DNA from: an uncultured Lachnospiraceae bacterium
GTDB taxonomy: Bacteria; Bacillota; Clostridia; Lachnospirales; Lachnospiraceae
Direction of reading: 5' to 3'
DNA: 40,709 nt
Assembly: GCA_937910785.1 (NCBI GenBank)
Contig: CALDLG010000131.1
Location: 1-40,709, forward strand
The notes below the pieces were generated by a model. That model ran no database searches. It was not told the DNA's origin and was given only the letters and a program-made list of their open reading frames with translations. Numbering within the stretch: position 1 is the first letter of the stretch; each line of letters begins with the position of its first letter. This document shows, piece by piece, positions 32,463-40,709 of the stretch. Position numbers and translations under genes: made by a program.

Positions 32463-32491
32463 TTGACAGTAAAATGGAAAAATTTTATAAT
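32463..32491 (+). promoter_or_regulatory. Perfect consensus sigma-A promoter of the LacI-family gene
   Basis: TTGACA (32463-32468), exactly 17 bases, TATAAT (32486-32491). Both boxes match the consensus fully. Transcription should start near 32498. Confidence 0.9.
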
Positions 32492-32526
32492 ACTCAGTAA
32501 AGGGAGATTCAAAGGAGTATTTCAGC

Positions 32527-33564
32527 GTGATTACAGTAAAGGAAATCGCTCAGATATGTAAAGTTTCGCCGAGCACGGTGTCCAATATTTTAAACGGCAG
32601 GACGAACATGAGCGAGGAGACAAGACAGAGGGTGCTCAATACGATTCAGGAAATCGGATACCAGCCGAACTTCTTCGCGCAGAGTATGCGTAAGCAGAAC
32701 AGCAGGATCATCAGCATTATTACGGAAGACCTGAATCAGTTCGGCATGGCGCCGATTGTGGAAGCGGCCATGGCTTATTGTGATGATCATGAATACAGAA
32801 CGATCCTGATGAATCTCCGGATGTATGATAAATGGTCGGATACATGGTTTGATGACGAGGAAAAGCTGAAAAAGGTTCTGGACCCGGTAGTCCGGGAGGC
32901 TTTGTCGATCCGGGTGGACGGGCTGCTTTATGTGGCAGGACACTGCCGGGTAATCGGCAGCCTTCCCGAAGATCTTTCCATACCGGCGGTAATGGCTTAC
33001 GGGCTTTCCAGAAATGAAAGATATCCGTCTGTTATTATCGATGACGAAAAGGGAAGCTATGATATCATGAAATACGTCATAGCGAAGGGACACAGAAAGA
33101 TCGGCCTGATCGGAGGTGTCGAAGAGAATCTGCATACCAGAAGCCGTTTACTGGGATATCAGAAAGCCCTGTTTGAAGAAAATATTTTATATAATCCATT
33201 CTGGGTGCGTTATGGTGACTGGACGAGGCAGTCAGGATACCGGGAGACGGAATACCTGCTGAATGAGGGCGTAACGGCGGTTTTTTGCATGAATGATCCT
33301 ATGGCGGCCGGCGTATATGATTATCTGTATGAGAAAAAGCTGACAGTGGGAAAGGATATTTCCGTTGTCGGCTATGATAACCGGGAACTGTCGGGCTACA
33401 TGACGCCCGGACTGACGACCAGCCAGATTCAGCTGAGGGAGATCGGAATCAGGGCAGCGGAAATTCTGGTCGGATCGCTGGAGGAGAAGGCCGGTGTGCC
33501 GGACTCAGGAATTGTGAAGATTCCATGCCGGCTGATAGAGCGCGGCTCTGTGGGCGGAACATGA
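32527..33564 (+). CDS. LacI-family transcription regulator
   Basis: 345 residues, full length. The N-terminal headpiece reads V-K-E-I-A-Q-I-C-K-V-S-P-S-T-V-S-N-I-L-N-G (3-23) with the hinge G-Y-Q-P-N-F-F-A, then a periplasmic-binding-protein-like sugar domain (I-I-S-I-I-T-E-D..., V-I-I-D-D-E-K-G, F-C-M-N-D-P-M-A-A-G, V-V-G-Y-D-N). It probably binds a sugar and represses a nearby or distant operon; no obvious sugar catabolic genes adjoin it. Start is GTG 32527 with AAGGAG about 10 bases upstream. Confidence 0.93.
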   Translation: MITVKEIAQICKVSPSTVSNILNGRTNMSEETRQRVLNTIQEIGYQPNFFAQSMRKQNSRIISIITEDLNQFGMAPIVEAAMAYCDDHEYRTILMNLRMYDKWSDTWFDDEEKLKKVLDPVVREALSIRVDGLLYVAGHCRVIGSLPEDLSIPAVMAYGLSRNERYPSVIIDDEKGSYDIMKYVIAKGHRKIGLIGGVEENLHTRSRLLGYQKALFEENILYNPFWVRYGDWTRQSGYRETEYLLNEGVTAVFCMNDPMAAGVYDYLYEKKLTVGKDISVVGYDNRELSGYMTPGLTTSQIQLREIGIRAAEILVGSLEEKAGVPDSGIVKIPCRLIERGSVGGT

Positions 33565-33591
33565 ATCTTGCGTTGCATAATCGTTGAAAAT

Positions 33592-33636
33592 AAGGTAAAA
33601 TTTCTAATAGATATTGTTAGAAATTTTACCTTTTTC
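33592..33636 (+). terminator. Strong terminator after the LacI-family gene
   Basis: Perfect 15-bp arms, AAGGTAAAATTTCTA (33592-33606) and its complement (33618-33632), with an 11-base loop and T run. It isolates the glycan cluster from upstream transcription. Confidence 0.9.
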
Positions 33637-33750
33637 TATCATCAGGAAATAGATGTAATCATAGTGGGAGCCAATACGCAGGCAGCGAAGGCTGCGCCTT
33701 TTACCTGAAAACGATATGAAATGACATAGGAGTCATATGAAGGAACGAAA

Positions 33751-34815
33751 ATGGAAAACCTGAAAATTGTATTTGTAATTCCGGATATGCCGGGCGGAGG
33801 AACGGAGCGGGTTGTGTCGCTTTTAGCGAATGAATACTGCCACCGGGGCATCGAAGTTGCCATACTGCTGTTTGCCGGAAATGAAACGGCATACCGGCTG
33901 GATGAGAGAATTGAAGTGGTCAGCATGGGGATGCCGACAGGGGGCAGGCTGGGAGCCAGAGCCTTAAGAATCAGGAAAATGCGCCGGTATTACAGGGAGA
34001 ACCGAAACTGTCAGATTTGGTCCTTTAGCGTGATGGGGGCCGTTTTTTCTGTTCTGGCGGCCGGGCGGAAGCATTATCTGCTCGTGTCGGAAAGAAGCGA
34101 TCCGAACCAGTATGAGCATCCGAAAATACGAGACTTTTTCTATCGCTTTGCGGATGTTGTCGTATGCCAGACGAAGGAGGCCATGGAAAGCTTTCCAAAG
34201 AGCATTGTAAAAAAAGCGACAGTGCTTCCAAACCCGGTCGATATTCTGTGTGAACCCTGGGAGGGGGAACGTGAAAAAAGAGTTGTTGCGGCAGGAAGGA
34301 TTGGGCCGCCCAAAAATCATGAAATGCTGATTCGGGCATTTGCCCGTTTTTCGGAGGAATTTCCGGATTATACGCTGGAACTGTACGGCAAGGGTGTTCA
34401 GGAAGCGGAGCTGAAGGAGCTGGCTTCCCGTCTTGGCATCGGACAGAAAGTTTTTTTCCGCGGTTTTTCCAGCCGGGTGCAGGAGAAGATCAGAAAAGCG
34501 GCCATGTATGTGTTGTCCTCAGACTATGAAGGAGTCTCCAATTCTCTGCTGGAAGCGATGTCAATCGGCATTCCGGTGATTGCAACGGATTGCCCGATCG
34601 GCGGCTGCAGGACCTATGTGAAGGACGGGCAAAACGGACTGCTCGTGCCGGTAGGCGGGACGGAAGCGCTTGCGGAGGCCATGATAAAAATCGCGAAAGA
34701 TCCGGAACTGGCGGCGCGGCTTGGCCGGGAAGGGAGAAAGCTGAGAGAAGAGCTTCAGGTTGACAGAGTTGCTGATCAGTTTCTGAATTTGCAGCAAAGG
34801 AAAGAGAAAAGATGA
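33751..34815 (+). CDS. GT4-type glycosyltransferase
   Basis: 354 residues. GT-B fold: N-terminal V-I-P-D-M-P-G-G-G-T-E-R-V-V acceptor loop, and the donor side with V-A-A-G-R-I-G-P-P-K-N-H-E, V-F-F-R-G-F, and the E-x7-E motif (E-G-V-S-N-S-L-L-E-A-M). Retaining sugar transferase using a nucleotide-sugar donor; the exact sugar is unknown. No membrane helix. The stop overlaps the next start as ATGA, so the two transferases are coupled. First gene of the surface-glycan cluster after a strong terminator. Confidence 0.93.
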   Translation: MENLKIVFVIPDMPGGGTERVVSLLANEYCHRGIEVAILLFAGNETAYRLDERIEVVSMGMPTGGRLGARALRIRKMRRYYRENRNCQIWSFSVMGAVFSVLAAGRKHYLLVSERSDPNQYEHPKIRDFFYRFADVVVCQTKEAMESFPKSIVKKATVLPNPVDILCEPWEGEREKRVVAAGRIGPPKNHEMLIRAFARFSEEFPDYTLELYGKGVQEAELKELASRLGIGQKVFFRGFSSRVQEKIRKAAMYVLSSDYEGVSNSLLEAMSIGIPVIATDCPIGGCRTYVKDGQNGLLVPVGGTEALAEAMIKIAKDPELAARLGREGRKLREELQVDRVADQFLNLQQRKEKR

Positions 34816-35918
34816 GTCGGATTTTGGTCATTAATCCAATTTTATATACGGCGGAGACGAACCGGATTCCGAAGGTCAAATCGATCAGGGATACGATGAT
34901 ATACACCTTCTGTCTTGGTTTTTTAAAGCTGGGGCATCAGGTGACGCTGCTCGCCGCGCAGGATTACCGGCCGGAGGAAGAGGAGCATTATGAATTCCCG
35001 GTGATCTTCATGAAAACGGCAGCACACCGGATCTTTCAGCCAAGATGTCTTCCCTATATGCCGAAGCTGCGGGGATTCTTAAAAAAACATCCGGAATACG
35101 ATCTGATCATTTCCAGCGAAGTGTTCGCAACCTGGTCTTATACGGCAGCCCGGATCTGTCCGGAGAAAACCGTGATCTGGCATGAACTGGCGATGCATAA
35201 CAGGATTCTGCATAAAATTCCATCCGGAATATGGTATCATCTGGTGGCGCGAGTGATGATGCGGAGAACGCCGGTGATTCCGAGATCGGAGGCGGCAGCC
35301 GGATTTATCAGTCGGTTTCTGCCTCATGTTGCGGATTTTTGCATTGACCATGGCGTGGACCTGGAGAAGTTTCCGAAGGAGGGCCGGATTGAAAAGCAGA
35401 ACAGGTTTGTGGTGGTCTCCCAGTTCATCGATAGAAAGAAGATAGACAGAACGATTCTGCGGTTTCGCGATTTTTTCGAGAGGGGGCACCGCGATTATCG
35501 TCTTTATCTGATCGGAAAAGGGGAGCTGGAGTCTGCCTGCCGGGAACTGGTTACGCGCTGTCAGCTGGAAGAGGCGGTTATTTTCTGTGGACAGATGGAG
35601 CATGAAAGGCTTCTGCCCCTTGTGGCGGAGGCGAAGGCGCTGCTGATTTCTACGGTCAGGGACAATAATATGGTTTCTATTGTGGAAAGCATTGCGGCGG
35701 GTACGCCGGTCGTAACAACATCGGTGCCTTATAATGCGGCTTATATCCGCAGGGAGGAACTGGGTATTGTTGCCGATGACTGGGGGGCGGATGCGCTGGA
35801 GAAAATCTGCGCGGAGAATGAGAAATATGTTCATAACTGCAATGTTTATAAGGAGAAGCTCTCCAATGTCTGGCTTGCGGGGCAATTTGTCGAATATGCA
35901 AGGCTTTACTGGAAATAG
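34812..35918 (+). CDS. GT4-type glycosyltransferase
   Basis: 368 residues. Rossmann-like halves with V-I-W-H-E-L-A-M in the middle, V-V-V-S-Q-F-I-D-R-K-K-I-D-R at the donor-domain start, then L-I-G-K-G-E-L-E and V-S-I-V-E-S-I-A-A-G-T-P-V-V-T-T (the usual E-x-I-A-A-G-T-P-V). The catalytic E-x7-E is altered: a Val-Ser-Ile stretch replaces the first Glu region. Coupled to the preceding transferase by a 4-bp overlap; probably adds the next sugar. Confidence 0.9.
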   Translation: MSRILVINPILYTAETNRIPKVKSIRDTMIYTFCLGFLKLGHQVTLLAAQDYRPEEEEHYEFPVIFMKTAAHRIFQPRCLPYMPKLRGFLKKHPEYDLIISSEVFATWSYTAARICPEKTVIWHELAMHNRILHKIPSGIWYHLVARVMMRRTPVIPRSEAAAGFISRFLPHVADFCIDHGVDLEKFPKEGRIEKQNRFVVVSQFIDRKKIDRTILRFRDFFERGHRDYRLYLIGKGELESACRELVTRCQLEEAVIFCGQMEHERLLPLVAEAKALLISTVRDNNMVSIVESIAAGTPVVTTSVPYNAAYIRREELGIVADDWGADALEKICAENEKYVHNCNVYKEKLSNVWLAGQFVEYARLYWK

Positions 35919-35969
35919 CGCCGGAAATCTGATACAATATGGTTCAGGTGGAATTAAAGGAGGAGAAGA

Positions 35970-37280
35970 ATGAAAATTGCAGTTGCGGGAACCGGATATG
36001 TGGGCCTGGTGGCCGGTGTCTGCTTCGCGGAAAAAGGACATGATGTAACCTGCGTCGATGTGGATGCCGATAAAGTGAAGATGATGCAAAGCGGCATCAC
36101 ACCGATTTATGAGGAGGGATTAGAAGAGCTGATGCGGAAAAACAATGCCGCAGGAAGGCTTCATTATACGACGGATTATGAAAACGCTTACCGGAATGCG
36201 GAAGCGATTTTTATCGGTGTCGGAACGCCGGAGCAGCCGGACGGTTCTGCTAATTTAAGCTATATTGCGACGGTTTCCAGGCAGATCGCCGAGTCCATTG
36301 AACGGGACTGTCTGGTGGTTGTGAAATCAACGGTCCCGGTCGGGACGAATGACAAGGTGGAGCAGTTCATCCGGGACTTCCTTGTAAGGGATGTGAAGGT
36401 TGAGGTCGCTTCCAATCCGGAGTTTCTGGCGCAGGGCTCGGCGGTGCACGACACGCTTCACGCGGCAAGAATCATTATCGGTACGGAAAGCGTGGAAGCG
36501 GAAGCTGTTCTCCGGAAAATATATGAACCGTTTGGACTTCCGATCGTTTCGGTGAACAGACGGTCGGCGGAAATGATCAAATACGCCTGCAATGATTTTC
36601 TGGCGTTAAAGATTTCTTATATGAACGATATTGCCAATCTGTGTGAGTTAGTCGGCGCGGATATCGATGCGGTGGCGGAAGGCATGAGCTACGATGAAAG
36701 AATCGGTTCCAGATTCTTAAATGCCGGAATCGGATACGGCGGGAGCTGTTTTCCGAAGGATACCAAGGCATTGAAGTATATCGCGCATCAGCATGGGTAC
36801 ACGCTGCGGACGGTAGAGGCCGCGGTCGATGTGAACGCGGAACAGAAGACGAAGCTGTATCAGAAAGCGAGCAATCGGATGATTACCTTCCAGAATCTGC
36901 ATACGGCGGTTTTGGGACTGGCCTTTAAGCCCGGAACGGACGATCTGCGGGAGGCGCCGTCCATTGACAACGTCAGGCTGCTTTTGGAGAGCGGAGCGGA
37001 AATTTATGCTTATGATCCGATCGCGGCGGAAAATTTTAAGAAACATTTTCCGGAGGGAAATTCTGCCGGAGGATCGATTCATTATGTGGACAGTATCGAG
37101 GAAGCGCTGCAGGGAGCGCATATCTGCTTTATTTTTACGGAATGGAATGAGATCAGGGCAGTTCCGGCGGATAAATTCCGGGAACTGATGAGGATACCGC
37201 TTGTCTATGACGGAAGAAATATTTTTCATGTACAGGCGATGAAAGACGCGGGAATTGAGTATTATAGTATTGGAAGGTAG
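35970..37280 (+). CDS. ugd: UDP-glucose 6-dehydrogenase
   Basis: 436 residues. N-terminal NAD-binding G-T-G-Y-V-G-L-V, G-V-G-T-P-E-Q-P-D-G-S-A, S-T-V-P-V-G-T, the E-F-L-A-Q-G-S-A-V-H-D, and the catalytic Cys260 in G-G-S-C-F-P-K-D-T-K-A-L. The C-domain has F-K-P-G-T-D-D-L-R-E-A-P-S. It makes UDP-glucuronate from UDP-glucose with 2 NAD+, supplying the next enzyme. GGAGG precedes the ATG; 51 bases after the second transferase. Confidence 0.96.
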   Translation: MKIAVAGTGYVGLVAGVCFAEKGHDVTCVDVDADKVKMMQSGITPIYEEGLEELMRKNNAAGRLHYTTDYENAYRNAEAIFIGVGTPEQPDGSANLSYIATVSRQIAESIERDCLVVVKSTVPVGTNDKVEQFIRDFLVRDVKVEVASNPEFLAQGSAVHDTLHAARIIIGTESVEAEAVLRKIYEPFGLPIVSVNRRSAEMIKYACNDFLALKISYMNDIANLCELVGADIDAVAEGMSYDERIGSRFLNAGIGYGGSCFPKDTKALKYIAHQHGYTLRTVEAAVDVNAEQKTKLYQKASNRMITFQNLHTAVLGLAFKPGTDDLREAPSIDNVRLLLESGAEIYAYDPIAAENFKKHFPEGNSAGGSIHYVDSIEEALQGAHICFIFTEWNEIRAVPADKFRELMRIPLVYDGRNIFHVQAMKDAGIEYYSIGR

Positions 37281-37334
37281 CAGTGTAATGCGGATGCTGT
37301 CATGTCTGGGAAAACGGCATATCAGGAGGAATCT

Positions 37335-38330
37335 ATGAACCGGCTGGATATTGGAAAAACATATTTGATTACGGGCGGAGCAGGCTTTATCGGGTTTCAT
37401 CTTTCGAAAAGTCTTCTGGAAAAGGGTGCGGAGGTCATCGGATTTGATAATCTGAATGATTACTACGACGTTTCCCTGAAAACGGACAGGTTGGAGATTT
37501 TGAAGCAGTATGAACACTATACCTTTATCAAAGGGAACCTGGCGGATAAAAGCGATGTATTCCGGCTTTTTCAGGAGTACCATCCGCAGATCGTGGTGAA
37601 TCTCGGCGCGCAGGCGGGGGTCCGGTACAGTATTGATAATCCGGATGCCTATATGCAGTCCAATATGATGGGCTTTTTCCATATTCTGGAGGGATGCAGG
37701 TATTTTCCGGTAGAGCATCTTGTCTATGCCTCCTCGAGCTCTGTGTATGGAGGGAATGAAAAGGTGCCCTTTTCCACACAGGATAAGGTGGATGAGCCGG
37801 TCAGCCTGTATGCGGCTACCAAGAAATCGAACGAGCTGATGGCATATGCATACAGCAAGCTGTACCGGATTCCGGTGACCGGGCTTCGCTTCTTTACGGT
37901 GTACGGGCCTTTTGGCAGACCGGATATGGCATATTATAAATTTACAAAGAAAATTCTGGCGGGAGAGCCGATTCAGATCTACAATAAAGGCGATATGTAC
38001 CGCGATTTTACCTATATTGATGATATCGTAAAGGGTGTGGAAAACATACTGTGCAATCCGCCCCGGAAAGATGAAAAGGGCGCGGCAAGCACTCTCTATA
38101 ATATTGGAAATAACCAGCCGGTAAAGCTGATGGATTTCATTGAGACATTGGAGAAGTGTCTTGGCAAAACGGCAGTGAAGGAGTTTCTGCCGATGCAGCC
38201 TGGAGATGTCTATCAGACTTATGCCGATGTCAGCGGACTGATGCGGGACTATGATTTTAAGCCGGATACAACGATAGAAGAAGGCCTGCGCCGGTTTACG
38301 GAGTGGTATATGGAATATTATAAACAATAA
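37335..38330 (+). CDS. UDP-glucuronate 4-epimerase-like SDR protein
   Basis: 331 residues. Extended short-chain dehydrogenase: T-G-G-A-G-F-I-G near the N-terminus, G-F-D-N-L-N-D-Y-Y-D, S-S-S-S-V-Y-G-G, and the catalytic Tyr/Lys in L-Y-A-A-T-K-K-S. The pattern fits UDP-glucuronate to UDP-galacturonate epimerases, directly after ugd, which makes its substrate. Other epimerases are possible. ATG 37335 lies 5 bases after AGGAGG; the longer ATG 37302 has none. Confidence 0.93.
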   Translation: MNRLDIGKTYLITGGAGFIGFHLSKSLLEKGAEVIGFDNLNDYYDVSLKTDRLEILKQYEHYTFIKGNLADKSDVFRLFQEYHPQIVVNLGAQAGVRYSIDNPDAYMQSNMMGFFHILEGCRYFPVEHLVYASSSSVYGGNEKVPFSTQDKVDEPVSLYAATKKSNELMAYAYSKLYRIPVTGLRFFTVYGPFGRPDMAYYKFTKKILAGEPIQIYNKGDMYRDFTYIDDIVKGVENILCNPPRKDEKGAASTLYNIGNNQPVKLMDFIETLEKCLGKTAVKEFLPMQPGDVYQTYADVSGLMRDYDFKPDTTIEEGLRRFTEWYMEYYKQ

Positions 38331-38379
38331 ACAGCCCGGCGCGGAGTCCGCAGGCTGAGAGAAGGGCATAGGGAATAAA

Positions 38380-39381
38380 ATGGAAAACGGAGAAAGAAAA
38401 ATACCGGTGCTGTATCTGGTGGTACCCTGCTATAACGAGGAAGAGGTTGTGGAAAAATCGGCGCAGGTCATGGGAGACAAACTGCGCCGGTTGATACAGG
38501 AAGGAAAAATAAAGGACGGAAGCAAGATTATGTTCGTCAACGACGGAAGCAGGGATAATACCCTGCGTCTTCTGCATCGGATCGCGGCAGGCGATGCCAT
38601 GTATTCCGTAATCAGCCTGGCCGGCAATTACGGTCACCAGAGCGCTATTCTTGCCGGGATGATGACTGCCAGAGAGCATGCGGATGCAGTCGTGACGATC
38701 GATGCCGATTTACAGCAGGATATCGAAGCGCTGGACAAATTTCTTGCATGCTATATGGCCGGATGTGAGGTCGTTTACGGTGTGCGGAACGACCGGCATT
38801 CCGACGGAACATTCAAGAAAAGCACGGCAACCGTTTATTATAAGCTGATGCATCTGCTCGGCAGCAAGGTCATTGCCAATCATGCGGATTACCGTCTGAT
38901 GTCCAAAAAGGCGCTGGAAGCGCTCTCGGAGTATCGGGAAACCAACCTGTTCCTGCGTGGGCTGATTCCGACGATGGGCTTCGTTTCGGATGTGGTTTAT
39001 TTCGATGTGAAAAAAAGGGAAGCAGGACATTCCAAATATACGCTTCGCAAGATGATGACGTTAGCGATGGATGGCATAACCTCCATGAGCGTTACGCCGC
39101 TTCGAATGATTGCGGTCATCGGTTTCTGCGTCTGCATTTTCAGTTTCGTCATGTGTATTATCAGTTTGGTCGATTGGATAAGGGGATATAATGTGCCCGG
39201 TTATACGACCAGTCTGATTGTTTCGCTGATTATGGGAGGCATCACTTTATTATCGCTTGGTATTATCGGGGAATATATCGGGAAGATTTATATGGAGACG
39301 AAGAAACGTCCGAGGTATATTATCGATACCATTGTATGGAAGAAGGAGCAGGAGCCGGCGGCTGAGACAGAGGAGATATGA
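38380..39381 (+). CDS. Polyprenyl-phosphate-type GT2 with C-terminal membrane anchor
   Basis: 333 residues. N-domain GT2: V-V-P-C-Y-N-E-E-E, F-V-N-D-G-S-R-D-N-T, D-A-D-L-Q-Q-D (the metal-binding D-x-D), and a late D-Y-R-L-M-S-K-K and F-L-R-G-L-I motif typical of GtrB/ArnC-like and dolichol-phosphate-mannose-synthase-like proteins. Two membrane helices lie at about 243-265 and 277-302. It probably attaches a sugar from UDP-sugar to undecaprenyl phosphate on the inner membrane face. Its placement after ugd and the epimerase suggests a uronic acid as the sugar. Confidence 0.92.
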   Translation: MENGERKIPVLYLVVPCYNEEEVVEKSAQVMGDKLRRLIQEGKIKDGSKIMFVNDGSRDNTLRLLHRIAAGDAMYSVISLAGNYGHQSAILAGMMTAREHADAVVTIDADLQQDIEALDKFLACYMAGCEVVYGVRNDRHSDGTFKKSTATVYYKLMHLLGSKVIANHADYRLMSKKALEALSEYRETNLFLRGLIPTMGFVSDVVYFDVKKREAGHSKYTLRKMMTLAMDGITSMSVTPLRMIAVIGFCVCIFSFVMCIISLVDWIRGYNVPGYTTSLIVSLIMGGITLLSLGIIGEYIGKIYMETKKRPRYIIDTIVWKKEQEPAAETEEI

Positions 39382-39438
39382 CGGCAGAGAAGAGAGCGGA
39401 AACCGAACAGATTTGATGAAAAGGAGTGTGTTGTTTTT

Positions 39439-40392
39439 ATGAAAATGGCAGAACTGGACATACATTCGGATGATTATGCCCTGACCGTTCATACGTCACA
39501 GGATATTCTGGAGTGTATGCAAAAAGGAAAACTGGACAGCATCAGTGTTTTGGTAAACATGACATGTTCCGGAGAGTGCATCGATATGCTTGTGGATGCG
39601 GTGCCGACGCTGCCGTTTCTGCCGAAAATGTCCGTACATCTTGATTTCGTCGAAGGAAAGTGCCTTGCGGGAAGCGGCGAGGTTCCGCTGCTTGCCAGGA
39701 AAGGAAGCGATTTGATCGGTCTTTCCTGGGGGAAGCTTTTTTTTCTGTCTTTTTATCCGGGCAAACGGAAGGCGGTAAAAAAACAGTTAAAAAAAGAAAT
39801 CCGGGCCCAGCTTGCGGCAGGCTGGAAAGAAATTCAGCGCTGTATGAGGGCGGCGGAGGCGTGTCATATTCCCTGCGAGCAGAAAAATCTCCGGATCGAC
39901 GCGCATCAGCATGCGCATATGATTCCCGTTGTATGGGAAGCGCTGACGGAAGTAATTGAAGAGGAGCATTATGAGGTGGAGTATATCAGAAACTCGAAGG
40001 AGATACTGGGCGCTTTTCTTTCAGAAGGTACTCTTCTAAAAACATACCGTCCGGTAAATGTCGTTAAAAACCGGCTGCTTTATCTGCTTTCCCGCAAGGT
40101 GGACCGTTATGCCAGAGAACATTCCATGAAACCGATGTATCTCTGGGGACTCGTTATGAGCGGCTATATGGATTATGACAGAATTGTCAGATTGTATCCC
40201 GCAGTGGCCGGAAAGGCTGCGGAAGAACACAGAATATTGGAATTCTGTATCCATCCGGGCAGAATGCTGGCCGAAGAGGTGACACCGGAGGTTGACAGAC
40301 AGGCAGCCGATGATTTCTATCTGTGTTCGGACAGACAGGTGGAAAAGGACACCGTAATGCGCCTTTCTTCGTTACGAACGAAATCTTTGTAA
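39439..40392 (+). CDS. ChbG/YdjC-type carbohydrate deacetylase
   Basis: 317 residues. Metal-site pattern: H-S-D-D-Y near the N-terminus, H-L-D-F-V-E-G, D-A-H-Q-H-A-H-M-I-P and C-I-H-P-G at the end, all typical of YdjC/ChbG. Members remove acetyl groups from amino sugars (chitooligosaccharides, or lipid-linked sugars in HpnK-like proteins). Following a polyprenyl-phosphate transferase, it may deacetylate a lipid-linked or polymer sugar. An earlier Met at the same ORF is chosen because AAGGAG lies upstream, though 13 bases away; ATG 39445 is the alternative. Its 3' end overlaps the convergent SGNH gene by 21 bp. Confidence 0.88.
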   Translation: MKMAELDIHSDDYALTVHTSQDILECMQKGKLDSISVLVNMTCSGECIDMLVDAVPTLPFLPKMSVHLDFVEGKCLAGSGEVPLLARKGSDLIGLSWGKLFFLSFYPGKRKAVKKQLKKEIRAQLAAGWKEIQRCMRAAEACHIPCEQKNLRIDAHQHAHMIPVVWEALTEVIEEEHYEVEYIRNSKEILGAFLSEGTLLKTYRPVNVVKNRLLYLLSRKVDRYAREHSMKPMYLWGLVMSGYMDYDRIVRLYPAVAGKAAEEHRILEFCIHPGRMLAEEVTPEVDRQAADDFYLCSDRQVEKDTVMRLSSLRTKSL

Positions 40393-40709
40393 TTCCGGTA
40401 TTTCTTCCATTAATATTTCCATGAAATATAAGGCACCGTCATCATTCAGATGATCGGAGTCCGAGAAGTAAACGAGATTGCCGCGGAATCTGGCGTCATA
40501 GGAGTAATCATAATAGCTGACTCCTGTGTCGGCAGCTATTTTGGTGACGATGCTTTCAAATTCCTGCAGAAATTCCGGAGATACCAGATCCCGGTAATAT
40601 TTGGAAAAGGGCGTTGTAATCAGGACCGGCGTGATTTCGTGCTCCTTGCAGTAATCGATAATATCATAGAGCTCTTCAATTCTTTCCGGCATAAAGTATT
40701 CTTCTTTGT
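40372..40709 (-). CDS. SGNH-like protein, C-terminal part, cut by window edge
   Basis: The visible frame is open to the window edge (read upward, it continues as K-E-E-Y-F-M-P), so the start lies beyond 40709. The end has the D-S-D-H-L-N-D-D-G-A motif, the Asp/His block V of SGNH hydrolases and DltD/acyltransferase-associated proteins, and T-P-V-L-I-T-T-P-F before it. Such proteins often act on O-acetyl or acyl groups of surface glycans, which fits the neighbouring cluster, but this is inference. Convergent with the deacetylase gene. Confidence 0.75.
   Translation of the reverse strand, partial: KEEYFMPERIEELYDIIDYCKEHEITPVLITTPFSKYYRDLVSPEFLQEFESIVTKIAADTGVSYYDYSYDARFRGNLVYFSDSDHLNDDGALYFMEILMEEIPELQRFRS

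Noticed and set aside
36717..38369. 550-residue minus-strand ORF opposite the ugd and epimerase genes
   Set aside because: Long only because the real genes have few stop codons on the complement; ugd and epimerase motifs on the plus strand are complete.

Overview
The window looks like a chromosomal segment of a motile, Gram-positive anaerobe of the Clostridia, most likely a Lachnospiraceae member. The reasons are the strong AGGAGG-type ribosome binding sites, the TTGACA/TATAAT promoters, the agr-type quorum sensing, LytTR regulators and GHKL kinases, three chemoreceptors, an iron-dependent alcohol dehydrogenase, and proteins that read like Lachnospiraceae homologues. No tRNA, rRNA, CRISPR array, prophage or complete insertion sequence was seen. 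Both ends cut through genes: a DUF2130 gene on the left and an SGNH-like gene on the right.

Left part (1-15000). A DUF2130 coiled-coil protein is followed by a RelA/SpoT-domain protein that overlaps by 4 bp with a DGQHR (DndB-like) protein. This pair ends in a strong terminator and is the most interesting candidate system on the left. Then come a Nudix hydrolase, a tiny membrane protein, a decayed metallophosphatase pseudogene, a chemoreceptor, a C45-type peptidase/acyltransferase, an XRE regulator behind a 13-codon leader, a YjbR protein, a minimal protein-kinase-like protein behind tandem hairpins, a type B carboxylesterase, a GNAT acetyltransferase, a CE2-like SGNH esterase and a MATE exporter.

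Middle part (15000-22500). A hypoxanthine/uracil-DNA glycosylase-like gene overlaps by 4 bp with a 1013-residue protein that joins a WYL-like N-terminus, an SF1 helicase and a C-terminal DUF2726 (PD-(D/E)XK) nuclease. A palindromic 160-bp MITE-like element sits exactly at its stop codon, followed by 3-methyladenine DNA glycosylase I. The whole block concerns DNA base damage or modification. A second chemoreceptor and two tandem XRE paralogues with ACAA/TTGT palindromes follow.

Signalling part (22500-33600). Two LytTR response regulators flank a family 2 glycosyltransferase and precede an AgrC-like membrane kinase. A TetR regulator and a divergent iron alcohol dehydrogenase share a promoter whose spacer is filled by an operator. 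An agrB-agrD pair (agrD is only 42 codons and overlaps agrB) predicts a serine-lactone autoinducer, and a soluble GHKL kinase lies divergently. A Cache-type chemoreceptor and a LacI-family regulator close the region.

Right part (33750-40709). Six co-directional genes form a surface glycan cluster: two GT4 glycosyltransferases, UDP-glucose 6-dehydrogenase, a UDP-glucuronate epimerase, a polyprenyl-phosphate-type GT2 and a ChbG/YdjC-type deacetylase. Together they suggest making a uronic-acid sugar, loading it on a lipid carrier, and assembling and trimming a cell-surface polymer.
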